This document shows, piece after piece, positions 27,777-35,277 of a stretch of 64,000 bases of DNA. Origin of the DNA: Acinetobacter gerneri DSM 14967 = CIP 107464 = MTCC 9824 (GTDB lineage Bacteria; Pseudomonadota; Gammaproteobacteria; Pseudomonadales; Moraxellaceae); the NCBI RefSeq assembly GCF_000368565.1, contig NZ_KB849542.1, forward strand, positions 546,554 through 610,553, written 5' to 3'. A model generated the notes under the pieces. The model searched no databases and was not told the DNA's origin. It saw nothing but the letters and a program-made list of their open reading frames with translations. Numbering within the stretch: position 1 is the stretch's first letter; the number at the start of each line of letters is the position of its first letter. A program made the translations under genes and the position numbers.

Positions 27777-28256
27777 TTACTCCATTTGTAGCGAAGGTGG
27801 CGGGCTATTGCCGTGTGTATGAGGGTTATGTGCATCACGCATTTTTTGCATTGAGCCTTTCTGATCTGAAACATCTCTGGTCGCTTGGACTTTGCCATTT
27901 ACAAATAAATCGCCCTCAATATGCGTTCCATCCTCTTTAAGCCAAACTGAGTGCCCAAACTGGTCATAGATACAAACTTCACCTTCAGCGACATTGATAA
28001 TCACATCACCACCAGTGGTCGCAACAACGATTGACCGCGATGTTTTACCTTGTAATGGCACAATCACAACTTTAGAATTTTCAGGAACATAAGAGCTAAA
28101 TCCGACTTGCTGAATAAGTTCAACCTCTTGCAGTACTTCATCTGCAACACCCGTGAGCTGTAGTTTTTCAGAACCACCACGAGCGACTAAGCCAAGAAAT
28201 ATTTGTCTAATTTGACCCAAGCCTTTTTGAACTTGTCGTGCGACTGCTCCCATCAT
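27777..28256 (-). CDS. Baseplate assembly protein V/gp45 (tail spike)
   Basis: 159 residues. Mu gp45/P2 gpV family: the membrane-piercing spike under the tail hub. An OB-like part (FLGLVARGGSEKLQLTGVADE) precedes a beta-helix with GGDVIINVAEGEVCIYDQFGHSVWLKEDGTHIEGDLFVNGKV. The C-terminus has HNPHTHGNSPPP, the His-x-His iron-binding tip motif of such spikes. Function well supported. Confidence 0.9.
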   Translation of the reverse strand: MMGAVARQVQKGLGQIRQIFLGLVARGGSEKLQLTGVADEVLQEVELIQQVGFSSYVPENSKVVIVPLQGKTSRSIVVATTGGDVIINVAEGEVCIYDQFGHSVWLKEDGTHIEGDLFVNGKVQATRDVSDQKGSMQKMRDAHNPHTHGNSPPPSLQME

Positions 28257-29308
28257 TTGGATTTCTCCTTATGAATAAGCGGATTAGCCCAATCGCCTTG
28301 ACGCTTTAAAAGTAATTTTGTGGTTTTGCCATTTTTGCGATCAAGATTTAATGTGCGCCCGATGACTGCCCATTTTGCTGATGCATTGGTCAAAGCATTC
28401 GATTCAAGATCAACGTACCAACCGCATGCCCAAATTTTGCCATCAACAGTCCAGTCTTGAACTGTTGCCATCAATGTATGAGATTCAAAGTTATTGTCTT
28501 TCTTGATTTTTTCTAGAGCAGCATCTGCTTCAGCTTGTGTTTCAACATCACCTAATGACAAGATTTTTAAACGATTAAATCCATACTGCGTCTGTGCAGT
28601 ACCTTCTGAGAGAATATGATTTGCTTCGCCATCCTGACTTAATATTTTGAACTGACTGAAGACACGAGAAACGTCATTTTCATACTCAAGTGATAGCACA
28701 TTGTTAGTAGGATCATTTGGCTTATTTAGACGCAGTTTAGTTTGTACGTAGTACGGATTTTTAAACGGATCTCCGATATTGAGCGTGCCATCAGGATCAA
28801 GCCAAACATGTTGTCCTGTGATCTGAGCAGCTTTTTCGATTGCATCCCAAAGCGACTCACTCGGCTCTACTGATACTTTATTTTTTAGCCAAGAGTTATC
28901 TTGAATCCTAACATTATGAAAAATAGAGCCTAAATCACCATTAAGCACATATTTTCCAATAAGTTCTTCTAAAGTGACTTGTCGCCCATTAAAAATCGGA
29001 ACAGAACAATCAATCAATTGACCAGCCATATCACGCCCTGAGATTTGCAAACCATATCCTGAACGGCTGACAGCCTCAGATACTTTATCTGCAATAGAGG
29101 TCAGAATTAATTCATCACCGTAAAAAATTTTAACTTCTGCACCACCTTTAATTTCAGAAGATAATAGCTGCCCATCTTGTTGGAACAGTGTCAAATTCCA
29201 GCTTTCAGCAGGCGTGTCAATCTGATTATCTATCTCAGCATATTCCCAGCTTGAGCATTCTAAGTTGCCGATAGTTAAACGAATTACTGTATTTTGATTA
29301 TCGTGCAT
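28253..29308 (-). CDS. Tail hub/late control protein (Mu gp44)
   Basis: 351 residues. Mu gp44-type hub, related to T4 gp27 and P2 gpD. Motifs: LEELIGKYVLNGDLG, ESLWDAIEKAAQITGQHVWLDPDGTLNIGDP. It should form the central baseplate ring that holds gp45. It overlaps the genes on both sides, by 4 and 11 bp. Confidence 0.87.
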   Translation of the reverse strand: MHDNQNTVIRLTIGNLECSSWEYAEIDNQIDTPAESWNLTLFQQDGQLLSSEIKGGAEVKIFYGDELILTSIADKVSEAVSRSGYGLQISGRDMAGQLIDCSVPIFNGRQVTLEELIGKYVLNGDLGSIFHNVRIQDNSWLKNKVSVEPSESLWDAIEKAAQITGQHVWLDPDGTLNIGDPFKNPYYVQTKLRLNKPNDPTNNVLSLEYENDVSRVFSQFKILSQDGEANHILSEGTAQTQYGFNRLKILSLGDVETQAEADAALEKIKKDNNFESHTLMATVQDWTVDGKIWACGWYVDLESNALTNASAKWAVIGRTLNLDRKNGKTTKLLLKRQGDWANPLIHKEKSK

Positions 29309-30470
29309 AGACGGTTAGCTCCATGCCGATTTGTAGTAAAGATGGATTCATCAAGTCAGGATTGAGTCGTAATATTTCATCGGATCGACTCATATCTTCA
29401 TATAAATAGTGTGCAAGCCAATGTACAGTGCAGTTCACAGGGACTTTTGCTGTGGTAATTGGTGGGCGTGTTTCAATGAGTTCTTGTATTTGTAGATGGA
29501 TCTGGTCAGCCAGTTCTTTATAGATTTGAATCTGTGAAACGGACTCAAACGTATTTGAAATACGCTCTATATCAATGGCTTGTTGTAAAACTTTACGTGT
29601 GTTTTGGCGTACAACAGCCAAATCAACAGGGGTAAAACTGATGATTTCATCACTTGCCATTTCAGCACGAACCGTTGCTATGACTTGCTGAGCTACTGCA
29701 ATATGCGCTGCGACTTGTGTAGAACGCCAAGCTTGAGTGATTTCAGTTGAATCAGTATCTTGAAAGACCTTTTCAAAACGTTGCACTCGATTGGTAATAT
29801 CGCGCCATTTTGAAATAGCAGTGATATTTGTATCAAATGTGACCAACTTTGTTACATCGTCAACAAGTCCTACTATATAAGTTGCAGGGGATAAAACATC
29901 TTCAATGCTTTGTTTTGCAAGACCTAAATACGAACGTGCTTGATCGAGGCTGTTGCGGATTGTTGTGACTGTTGCAAATAACTTGTTACTGTCCTGAAGT
30001 TTGAGTTTTTCTAAAAATGCGCCAAGCTTAGATGCTGGAGCATCAATGATTGTTGCAGTTGAGATTGATGTTTGTGTTTTAACAGGGATAAAGAGTTGTT
30101 TTTTATCTTGTTTATTTCGTAAAAACTTAATGTTAAGTGTGCAGAAATCTACATTTTCAGCGTCAAAATTATCGCTAAATGACACAACAAAAACTTGCAT
30201 CACACCGTAAATTGGATGAATTAATTCTCCCGATCCAGTAACTTTGAGTGCAGTAATCAAAGCATCAAGATAGGTTTTATAGTCTTCACCCGTAAATACG
30301 GCCGTCAGTGAAATATCATCTGGATCATTACCCATGTCTTCGACTGAAGCGTCATCTGAGTACGGTGCTTGTTTTACAGAAAGTGCCTTCGCATAAGAAG
30401 TACTTGCAGCTGTACATTCAAACTGTACACCGCGAAATGACGCATCTTGTAGATCTGTAGCCCAGCCCAT
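29298..30470 (-). CDS. DNA circularisation/tail protein (Mu gp43, P) with LysM-like end
   Basis: About 390 residues from the ATG at 30470 (MGWATDLQDASFRGVQFEC). The upstream ATG at 30485 lies inside a leader hairpin, so 30470 is preferred; GAGG is 9 nt before it. The N-terminal block (RGVQFECTAASTSY, DISLTAVFTGEDY) is the Mu N/gp43-type DNA circulation domain. The last 50 residues (YEDMSRSDEILRLNPDLMNPSLLQIGMELTVYA) look LysM-like. Its leader has a copy of the late dyad and an SD-hiding hairpin. Confidence 0.82.
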   Translation of the reverse strand: MGWATDLQDASFRGVQFECTAASTSYAKALSVKQAPYSDDASVEDMGNDPDDISLTAVFTGEDYKTYLDALITALKVTGSGELIHPIYGVMQVFVVSFSDNFDAENVDFCTLNIKFLRNKQDKKQLFIPVKTQTSISTATIIDAPASKLGAFLEKLKLQDSNKLFATVTTIRNSLDQARSYLGLAKQSIEDVLSPATYIVGLVDDVTKLVTFDTNITAISKWRDITNRVQRFEKVFQDTDSTEITQAWRSTQVAAHIAVAQQVIATVRAEMASDEIISFTPVDLAVVRQNTRKVLQQAIDIERISNTFESVSQIQIYKELADQIHLQIQELIETRPPITTAKVPVNCTVHWLAHYLYEDMSRSDEILRLNPDLMNPSLLQIGMELTVYAR

Positions 30471-30479
30471 AATAAAAAA

Positions 30480-30495
30480 CCTCATATGAATGAGG
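30480..30495 (-). promoter_or_regulatory. Leader hairpin hiding the SD of the gp43 gene
   Basis: Minus-strand CCTCAT-TCAT-ATGAGG followed by TTTTTT. The 3' arm contains the GAGG ribosome site for the ATG at 30470. Looks like an attenuator or translation switch. Compare the leaders at 50092 and 41301. Confidence 0.65.
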
Positions 30496-30523
30496 CTATT
30501 TTGTATATATTAGACTTTTTATA

Positions 30524-30541
30524 TTAGGCGGAAAGGCTTCC
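30524..30541 (-). promoter_or_regulatory. Late-gene dyad element 1 (before gp43)
   Basis: Plus strand TTAGGCGGAAAGGCTTCC; the last base of the dyad differs. Sixteen bases downstream (minus) is TAATAT, a good -10. Position matches the Mu late promoter PP. Probable Mor/C-type activator site. Confidence 0.75.
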
Positions 30542-30548
30542 ACCCAAT

Positions 30549-32657
30549 TTAGCGTTTTTGAAGATAAAAAGGGACGTTCGGTGCACCTGTGCGTTTTTCT
30601 TCTGTTTCTGCATGTTGAGAAATCATTGATAAAAGGCTACCTGAAGGAAACGGTAAAGGTTTATTTTGGCTTGTAACACTAATTAATTCACTTAACTTCC
30701 CACTGAGCTCTTGGCTTAGCTCATTTTGCTTTTGTTGCTCAGAGATTAATTGTTCAGTTTTTTCAGCTTGTTGTTCCGCGCCAGATTGTTTCGCTTTTTC
30801 TTTATCAATATACTGTTGTAAAAAGTCAGGGCGATTACCATCACCACCGAACATCCGATCTACAACACCATAAAAATAATCATCAATAGGTTTTAGAACC
30901 TCTCCAAATCCATAAGCTGCACCTGCTAATCCTAAAGCTGCTCCAGATCCTGTTGCTGCTTTTGCTGCTGTTCCTGTAGCCGCACCAGCTACCACTGTTC
31001 CCGCTGTTGAACCACCTGTAAGCACTTTACCCAATACAACGCCACCAGCTGTATTCGCCAATACTGTTAAAGCACCAGTAGCTGCTAAAGTTGCTGCTGT
31101 TAATCCCTCATGACTACGCATCAAATCGACCAAAGTACCTTCAAACTTGCCAAGTTTGTCACTCACTGAATCATAAATTTTGATTTGTGCAAGAATTTTT
31201 TCTTGTTCTAAAGCATCTGCTTTTGAAGATGGTAAAAGATCGTATTTATAATCTGCATTTTTTTCGACTGAACCTTCCCCATTCCATGATTTATTATCTA
31301 TTACCTGATAACTTCCATCTTTCATGCCTGTAACAATTGAAGAAATCCCAGAAAGTGACTGCTTATTATGGAATATATCTCCAAATTTACCAGCAATCAC
31401 CAATTCAATAGCTTGTTTAATTCTATCTGCCTGTTCGACATTTTTATTTTGAATAGCTACAACTAAGTCATTGTTTAGTTTGTTGTATTCCTTATTTTTA
31501 GATAGTTCTCGATTCATCAAATTTGAAATTGCATCTGCTGTTTCTACACCTTTTAATTTGTTGTTAACTAAATATTGAGTTAAGTCAAAAACTTGTGCTC
31601 CTTTTTTACCAGTTTTTGTAGGATCACCGATCTCAACTGTAATATTTTTTGCAATTGCATCTTTAAAATGTTTTTGATTTACAAGACCATATAAATCTTC
31701 AATATTTGTTTTTGCCTCTCCAGCAGTTCCTGTATATTTCCGCGCCAACTGTAAATGTGTAGTGACTGTATTTAAACCTTTTTCACCACTATAACCAGCT
31801 TTTGTAGCAGATGCTAGAACCTCAGGTAAGTATTGCGCCATATCTTTTAGCTCAAAACCACCAGCAAAACCTGAAGACATCATACGATCAAGTGCAGCTT
31901 GTGTACGATTCGGTGCAACACCAAATTGTTTGGTCTGCTGTGCAAGTCTTGCCATATCGACTTCAGAAGCACCTGATGCGAATGCTGATTTTGCAATTGC
32001 AATAAGAGGGTCTTTTAAATCAGATGTCTTTTCATAATTACCTGAAGCAGCTAAAATCCCAGCCGCCTCAGAAACACCTTCTAATGTTCCATGTCCTTTG
32101 CGCACTGCATTTTTTGCATAATTCATTAACTCTATATTTGTCGCTTTTGCTTGCTCTTTTGACATACCGCTAAAACCATTTGTAATTGATGCAGTTGCAT
32201 CAAAAACGGATTTTTCAAAATTCCGTCCACGTTCAAGCGGATTTGCAGTGACCATTTTTGCAGTCATATAGCCAGCAGTTAAACCACCAGCAATCGCAGG
32301 TACTTTCTGCCAAAGCGATGATGTTTGTTTTACATTTTCTTGTGTCCGTTTACTTGATTGCTCAACTCGCTTCATCCAGTCTGCTTGCTGTTTGATCTGA
32401 GTTGTTTGATTTCTTAGAACATTTTCAATTAAACGATTTGTTTTTAAAAGTTGATCACCAGCACGAGCAGTGTTCTGCGTCGCTTGCGCACCAGCACGTG
32501 CTGTATTAACAAATCGAGCTTGAGCTGAGCCGATCTGAGTCCACTGTTGATTGATTTTCGTTGTTGCATTAACTTGCTGATCAGAGATTTTTTTAAGTTC
32601 TTGACCAGCATTGCCTTTGATTTGCAACGTCATCGAAACAACAGTGTTTTTACTCAT
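30549..32657 (-). CDS. Tail tape-measure protein (Mu gp42)
   Basis: 702 residues. Sets tail length and enters the target cell with the DNA. Start VVSMTLQIKGNAGQELKKISDQ, a coiled-coil region to about 115, then the TP901-type tape-measure block (FDATASITNGFSGMSKEQAKATN, EGVSEAAGILAASG) and hydrophobic Gly/Ala segments at about 520-600 (AATLAATGALTVLANTAGGVVLG). C-terminus is a Gln/Glu-rich helix. Follows the assembly chaperones by 3 bp, as expected. Confidence 0.9.
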   Translation of the reverse strand: MSKNTVVSMTLQIKGNAGQELKKISDQQVNATTKINQQWTQIGSAQARFVNTARAGAQATQNTARAGDQLLKTNRLIENVLRNQTTQIKQQADWMKRVEQSSKRTQENVKQTSSLWQKVPAIAGGLTAGYMTAKMVTANPLERGRNFEKSVFDATASITNGFSGMSKEQAKATNIELMNYAKNAVRKGHGTLEGVSEAAGILAASGNYEKTSDLKDPLIAIAKSAFASGASEVDMARLAQQTKQFGVAPNRTQAALDRMMSSGFAGGFELKDMAQYLPEVLASATKAGYSGEKGLNTVTTHLQLARKYTGTAGEAKTNIEDLYGLVNQKHFKDAIAKNITVEIGDPTKTGKKGAQVFDLTQYLVNNKLKGVETADAISNLMNRELSKNKEYNKLNNDLVVAIQNKNVEQADRIKQAIELVIAGKFGDIFHNKQSLSGISSIVTGMKDGSYQVIDNKSWNGEGSVEKNADYKYDLLPSSKADALEQEKILAQIKIYDSVSDKLGKFEGTLVDLMRSHEGLTAATLAATGALTVLANTAGGVVLGKVLTGGSTAGTVVAGAATGTAAKAATGSGAALGLAGAAYGFGEVLKPIDDYFYGVVDRMFGGDGNRPDFLQQYIDKEKAKQSGAEQQAEKTEQLISEQQKQNELSQELSGKLSELISVTSQNKPLPFPSGSLLSMISQHAETEEKRTGAPNVPFYLQKR

Positions 32658-32660
32658 GAT

Positions 32661-32876
32661 TTACTTTTTCCCATGTAAACGTACAGTTGATATATAGGTT
32701 TTAGTTTCTGTATTAGAACGCTGTGGCTGTTGTGGTATAGAAGATTTAGCTGGAGCTGTTTGTTCTTCTATATTTTTTTCTATTCGTTGTAATGTTTGCC
32801 GCTCATCATTGAGAAATGCTATAGCAATATGTAGAGGCATATTTAATGCCTCTACATAAGGAATACCTATAGCCAT
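32661..32876 (-). CDS. Tail assembly chaperone second frame (GT-like)
   Basis: About 71 residues from the ATG at 32876 (AAGG five bases upstream). Its frame stays open upstream past the stop of the gene before it, in the -1 frame, reading GLIERVRLIKALMAIGIPYVEALNMPLHIAIAFLNDERQ. This is the usual layout for a programmed frameshift giving a long and a short tail chaperone. Both a frameshift product and a separate protein are possible; no classic slippery heptamer is evident. Confidence 0.6.
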   Translation of the reverse strand: MAIGIPYVEALNMPLHIAIAFLNDERQTLQRIEKNIEEQTAPAKSSIPQQPQRSNTETKTYISTVRLHGKK

Positions 32877-32905
32877 CAATGCCTTAATTAAACGTACACG
32901 TTCGA

Positions 32906-33217
32906 TTAAGCCGCGGCTTTGACCTTTGCTTCGAGTTCTGCTTTGGCTTCATTTAAACGGATTAAATTAAAGTGTGGACCATCTGCAATATGATCATAAT
33001 CAAGTTCATACTCAGTACCAGCATCATCAACAACTTTAGTCATGGCGACGACATCAAGGATTGATACATATTGACCTGCTTTTGTATTTGCTTGAGCTTT
33101 CACATATTCAACTGCTGTCATCGATGACATGATGAATGATCCACACTTAATTTCAGTACCACCATTTAAAATCATGATAGCGACTGGTAGATCATCGTTG
33201 ATACTAATTTTTTCCAT
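32906..33217 (-). CDS. Tail assembly chaperone (Mu gp41-like)
   Basis: 103 residues, placed between tail tube and tape measure as the E/G-type chaperones of contractile and long tails are. The sequence (MEKISINDDLPVAIMILNGGTEIKCG, NLIRLNEAKAELEAKVKAAA) is small, acidic and ends in a helix. It probably coats the tape-measure protein during assembly. See the possible -1 frameshift into the following frame. Confidence 0.7.
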   Translation of the reverse strand: MEKISINDDLPVAIMILNGGTEIKCGSFIMSSMTAVEYVKAQANTKAGQYVSILDVVAMTKVVDDAGTEYELDYDHIADGPHFNLIRLNEAKAELEAKVKAAA

Positions 33218-33236
33218 TTTATTTAATTCCTACAAA

Positions 33237-33614
33237 TCAAAGTGTTTCATCTAAATAATCTAAGCAGAACATTTCTAAATCACGCAATGTTTCACCATTC
33301 ATGTCATATGATGCGCTGACAGATTCAACATGACAGTCAATGAATGTTTCACGATAGTTACCACTCGGTGATTCAATAGAAATACGCCCATCTTTAACAT
33401 CAAGCCATTTCACTGTGTCTTTACCGTCGGGCACAACAACTGATGCGGTTAATTTAAAAGTACGGATACCCATTGCAACATATTTAATGCGTTGCTTACG
33501 GTTCATTGTTGGAACAGGTTTAGTTCCTGTGGTTGTAGATGATGTGAACTTTGCACAATCATAGTCATCACCGTTTACGCTCATGACGATTGAGCCAACA
33601 ACTTCTTCAGACAT
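33237..33614 (-). CDS. Phage tail tube protein (Mu gp40)
   Basis: 125 residues. Mu gp40-type tube subunit. Recognisable: VNGDDYDCAKFTSSTTTGTKPVPTMNRKQRIKYVAMGIRTF and the SIESPSGNYRETFIDCHVESVSASYD strand series. The inner tube is assembled under the sheath. Its upstream region has late dyad element 2, so it starts a new transcript after the split sheath gene. Confidence 0.87.
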   Translation of the reverse strand: MSEEVVGSIVMSVNGDDYDCAKFTSSTTTGTKPVPTMNRKQRIKYVAMGIRTFKLTASVVVPDGKDTVKWLDVKDGRISIESPSGNYRETFIDCHVESVSASYDMNGETLRDLEMFCLDYLDETL

Positions 33615-33670
33615 TTTTAAAGCTCATGGTTTTAATGTTGACTTATTTTTACTTATTGATTTGTTGAGTA

Positions 33671-33689
33671 TTAGGCGGAAATACTTCCG
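33671..33689 (-). promoter_or_regulatory. Late-gene dyad element 2 (before tail tube)
   Basis: TTAGGCGGAAATACTTCCG on the plus strand, 57 bp upstream of the tail-tube ATG. The dyad arms CGGAA/TTCCG and the CCTAAT flank (minus strand) are kept. The -10 region (TCAATA) is weak. This promoter would uncouple tube from sheath expression. Confidence 0.7.
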
Positions 33690-33741
33690 TTAAGATAATA
33701 AAAAAGGCTGCTATAGCAGCCTTGATTTTGTAATGATAGGT

Positions 33742-34551
33742 TTAATACACATATAGCGTATTTGCCAACACATGCATACCGCGAACCCAGTAAGCAGGGA
33801 TCGTAGAATTTGCCCGTGTTTTATCTTGCGTATCTTGCACAACAGTCAACTGATCTGCTGTATCACGGACATTTTCCAAAATTTCAGCATTTTCAAGTTT
33901 GATTGCTTCAGCAAGTAAGATACTGCGTACATTACGACGTGCAGCTGCTGTATTTTTACGACGACGTTCACGTGAAGTCGCGATCCGCATGACTTTACGT
34001 ACATAGTCAATCGTCAAAGCACCATTAATGTCTAGCATCAAATCATCCGCTTCGTCAGTTTCGGGATTCATACGATAGGTAGAAACAGCACGGACAATTT
34101 CAGGTTTCCCATCAGCACCAGTGGTGATCATACATACGCCTTTATTCAATGCACGTTCGATACGATCAAAAATCAGTTTATGTTCATCTGCAACAGCAGT
34201 AACACCATCAAGATTTACACCATTAAATGGTAAAGCTGGGTCGTTTGAGTCTGCTAATATGCTAGCCATAGCTCCTGCAATCTCGGCTTCTTGACCTGTA
34301 GCTCCGTGATAACAAGCAGCTACGACACGATAGCTAGTTTTAACAGGTGCTTGATCTGCAAAAGCTTCAGCGGCTTCAATGTCGGTAAATGGTACGATCA
34401 AAATCGCTGGGCGTTGTTCGATTGCGCCAGATACAAAGTCTAAATGTTCGATCCACGCTTTTGTGTCATCACCAGCTGCTGGTGCTGCTGATACGGCAAT
34501 GATGGTGTGACCGAGAGGGGCGATGTTGTCAAGTGTTGATTTAAGAGTCAT
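33742..34551 (-). CDS. Tail sheath, C-terminal half (split gene)
   Basis: 269 residues that match only the later part of a contractile tail sheath: PAILIVPFTDIEAAEAF, MNPETDEADDLMLDINGALTIDYVRKVM, then RRKNTAAARRNVRSILLAEA and the conserved end PAYWVRGMHVLANTLYVY. The sheath N-terminus is a separate ORF at 37542-37889. The ATG has its own site (AGGA 8 nt upstream), so this half is translated independently. Between the halves lie two tailspike-type genes. The sum (115 + 269) is a normal length for a compact sheath. Confidence 0.85.
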   Translation of the reverse strand: MTLKSTLDNIAPLGHTIIAVSAAPAAGDDTKAWIEHLDFVSGAIEQRPAILIVPFTDIEAAEAFADQAPVKTSYRVVAACYHGATGQEAEIAGAMASILADSNDPALPFNGVNLDGVTAVADEHKLIFDRIERALNKGVCMITTGADGKPEIVRAVSTYRMNPETDEADDLMLDINGALTIDYVRKVMRIATSRERRRKNTAAARRNVRSILLAEAIKLENAEILENVRDTADQLTVVQDTQDKTRANSTIPAYWVRGMHVLANTLYVY

Positions 34552-34560
34552 ATTATTTTC

Positions 34561-35271
34561 CTAAATTTTAATGTTTGATGGAAGACAATCAACTAAATAG
34601 CTCTTAACATCAGTCAAGTCAGAATCAGACAAAACTCGCTTAAAAATCATTGCTGCTGCGATTTTCTTTTCAGTTGTTTTATCAGTTTCGCCTCCATATG
34701 CTGAAGAACCTATTGAAAATGATTTGCTGTTGAGTTTAGGCGTACCCGTATGCGTAAAACTCACAGATTCATTCGTTGATAAATTTGTTAATGTAACTTT
34801 CGCTTGACTGTGACGAATTACAATTAAGTTTGCCCCATCTTGTAAATGCAATGTATTTGTATATGCAAATTTTTCGTCAATATACGGTGTGAAAACACGT
34901 ATTTCTGAAGTGTTAGCTGGCACTTCAAGTGCTCGACTTGATGCACTAGTTTCAATCCAGCTCGACAAAATCATTGAAATTGTTGTTGATGTGAATTTTT
35001 TTAAAACAATAATCTCTGTTAAATCATAGCTATCATCAATCGTGTCTGTTAATAGCGTTGCTGTCATAGCTCCTTTCGAGACTAAATAACCGTCACTATC
35101 ATTTGCAATAGAACCAATTTTTGTCGCATTTTTTTGATTTTCAGCCCAATTTTGAGCAATATCATTAACTCCGTATATATTGCAATAAACAAGACCTGTC
35201 GTGTCAAAACTCGGAGAAAATCCGTTAGATTGATTGAAAACTGTGTTGTTGCTAATAATTTGAATACCCAT
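34561..35271 (-). CDS. Concanavalin-like protein in the tailspike cassette
   Basis: 236 residues, beta-rich. The pattern (LHLQDGANLIVIRHSQAKVTLTN, SFSIGSSAYGGETDKTTEKKIAAAMIFKRVLSDSDL) is that of a laminin-G/concanavalin-like fold, common in phage receptor-binding or carbohydrate-binding proteins. It starts 6 bp after the SGNH protein and ends 9 bp before the sheath C-half. Probably a structural or receptor-binding partner of the tailspike; the exact role is unknown. Confidence 0.6.
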   Translation of the reverse strand: MGIQIISNNTVFNQSNGFSPSFDTTGLVYCNIYGVNDIAQNWAENQKNATKIGSIANDSDGYLVSKGAMTATLLTDTIDDSYDLTEIIVLKKFTSTTISMILSSWIETSASSRALEVPANTSEIRVFTPYIDEKFAYTNTLHLQDGANLIVIRHSQAKVTLTNLSTNESVSFTHTGTPKLNSKSFSIGSSAYGGETDKTTEKKIAAAMIFKRVLSDSDLTDVKSYLVDCLPSNIKI

Positions 35272-35277
35272 GTTTTT

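Noticed and set aside
30480..30495. Leader hairpin as a plain terminator of the tape-measure gene
   Set aside because: It lies after the proposed late promoter and includes the SD of the next gene, so a simple terminator is not the best reading, though partial termination is possible.
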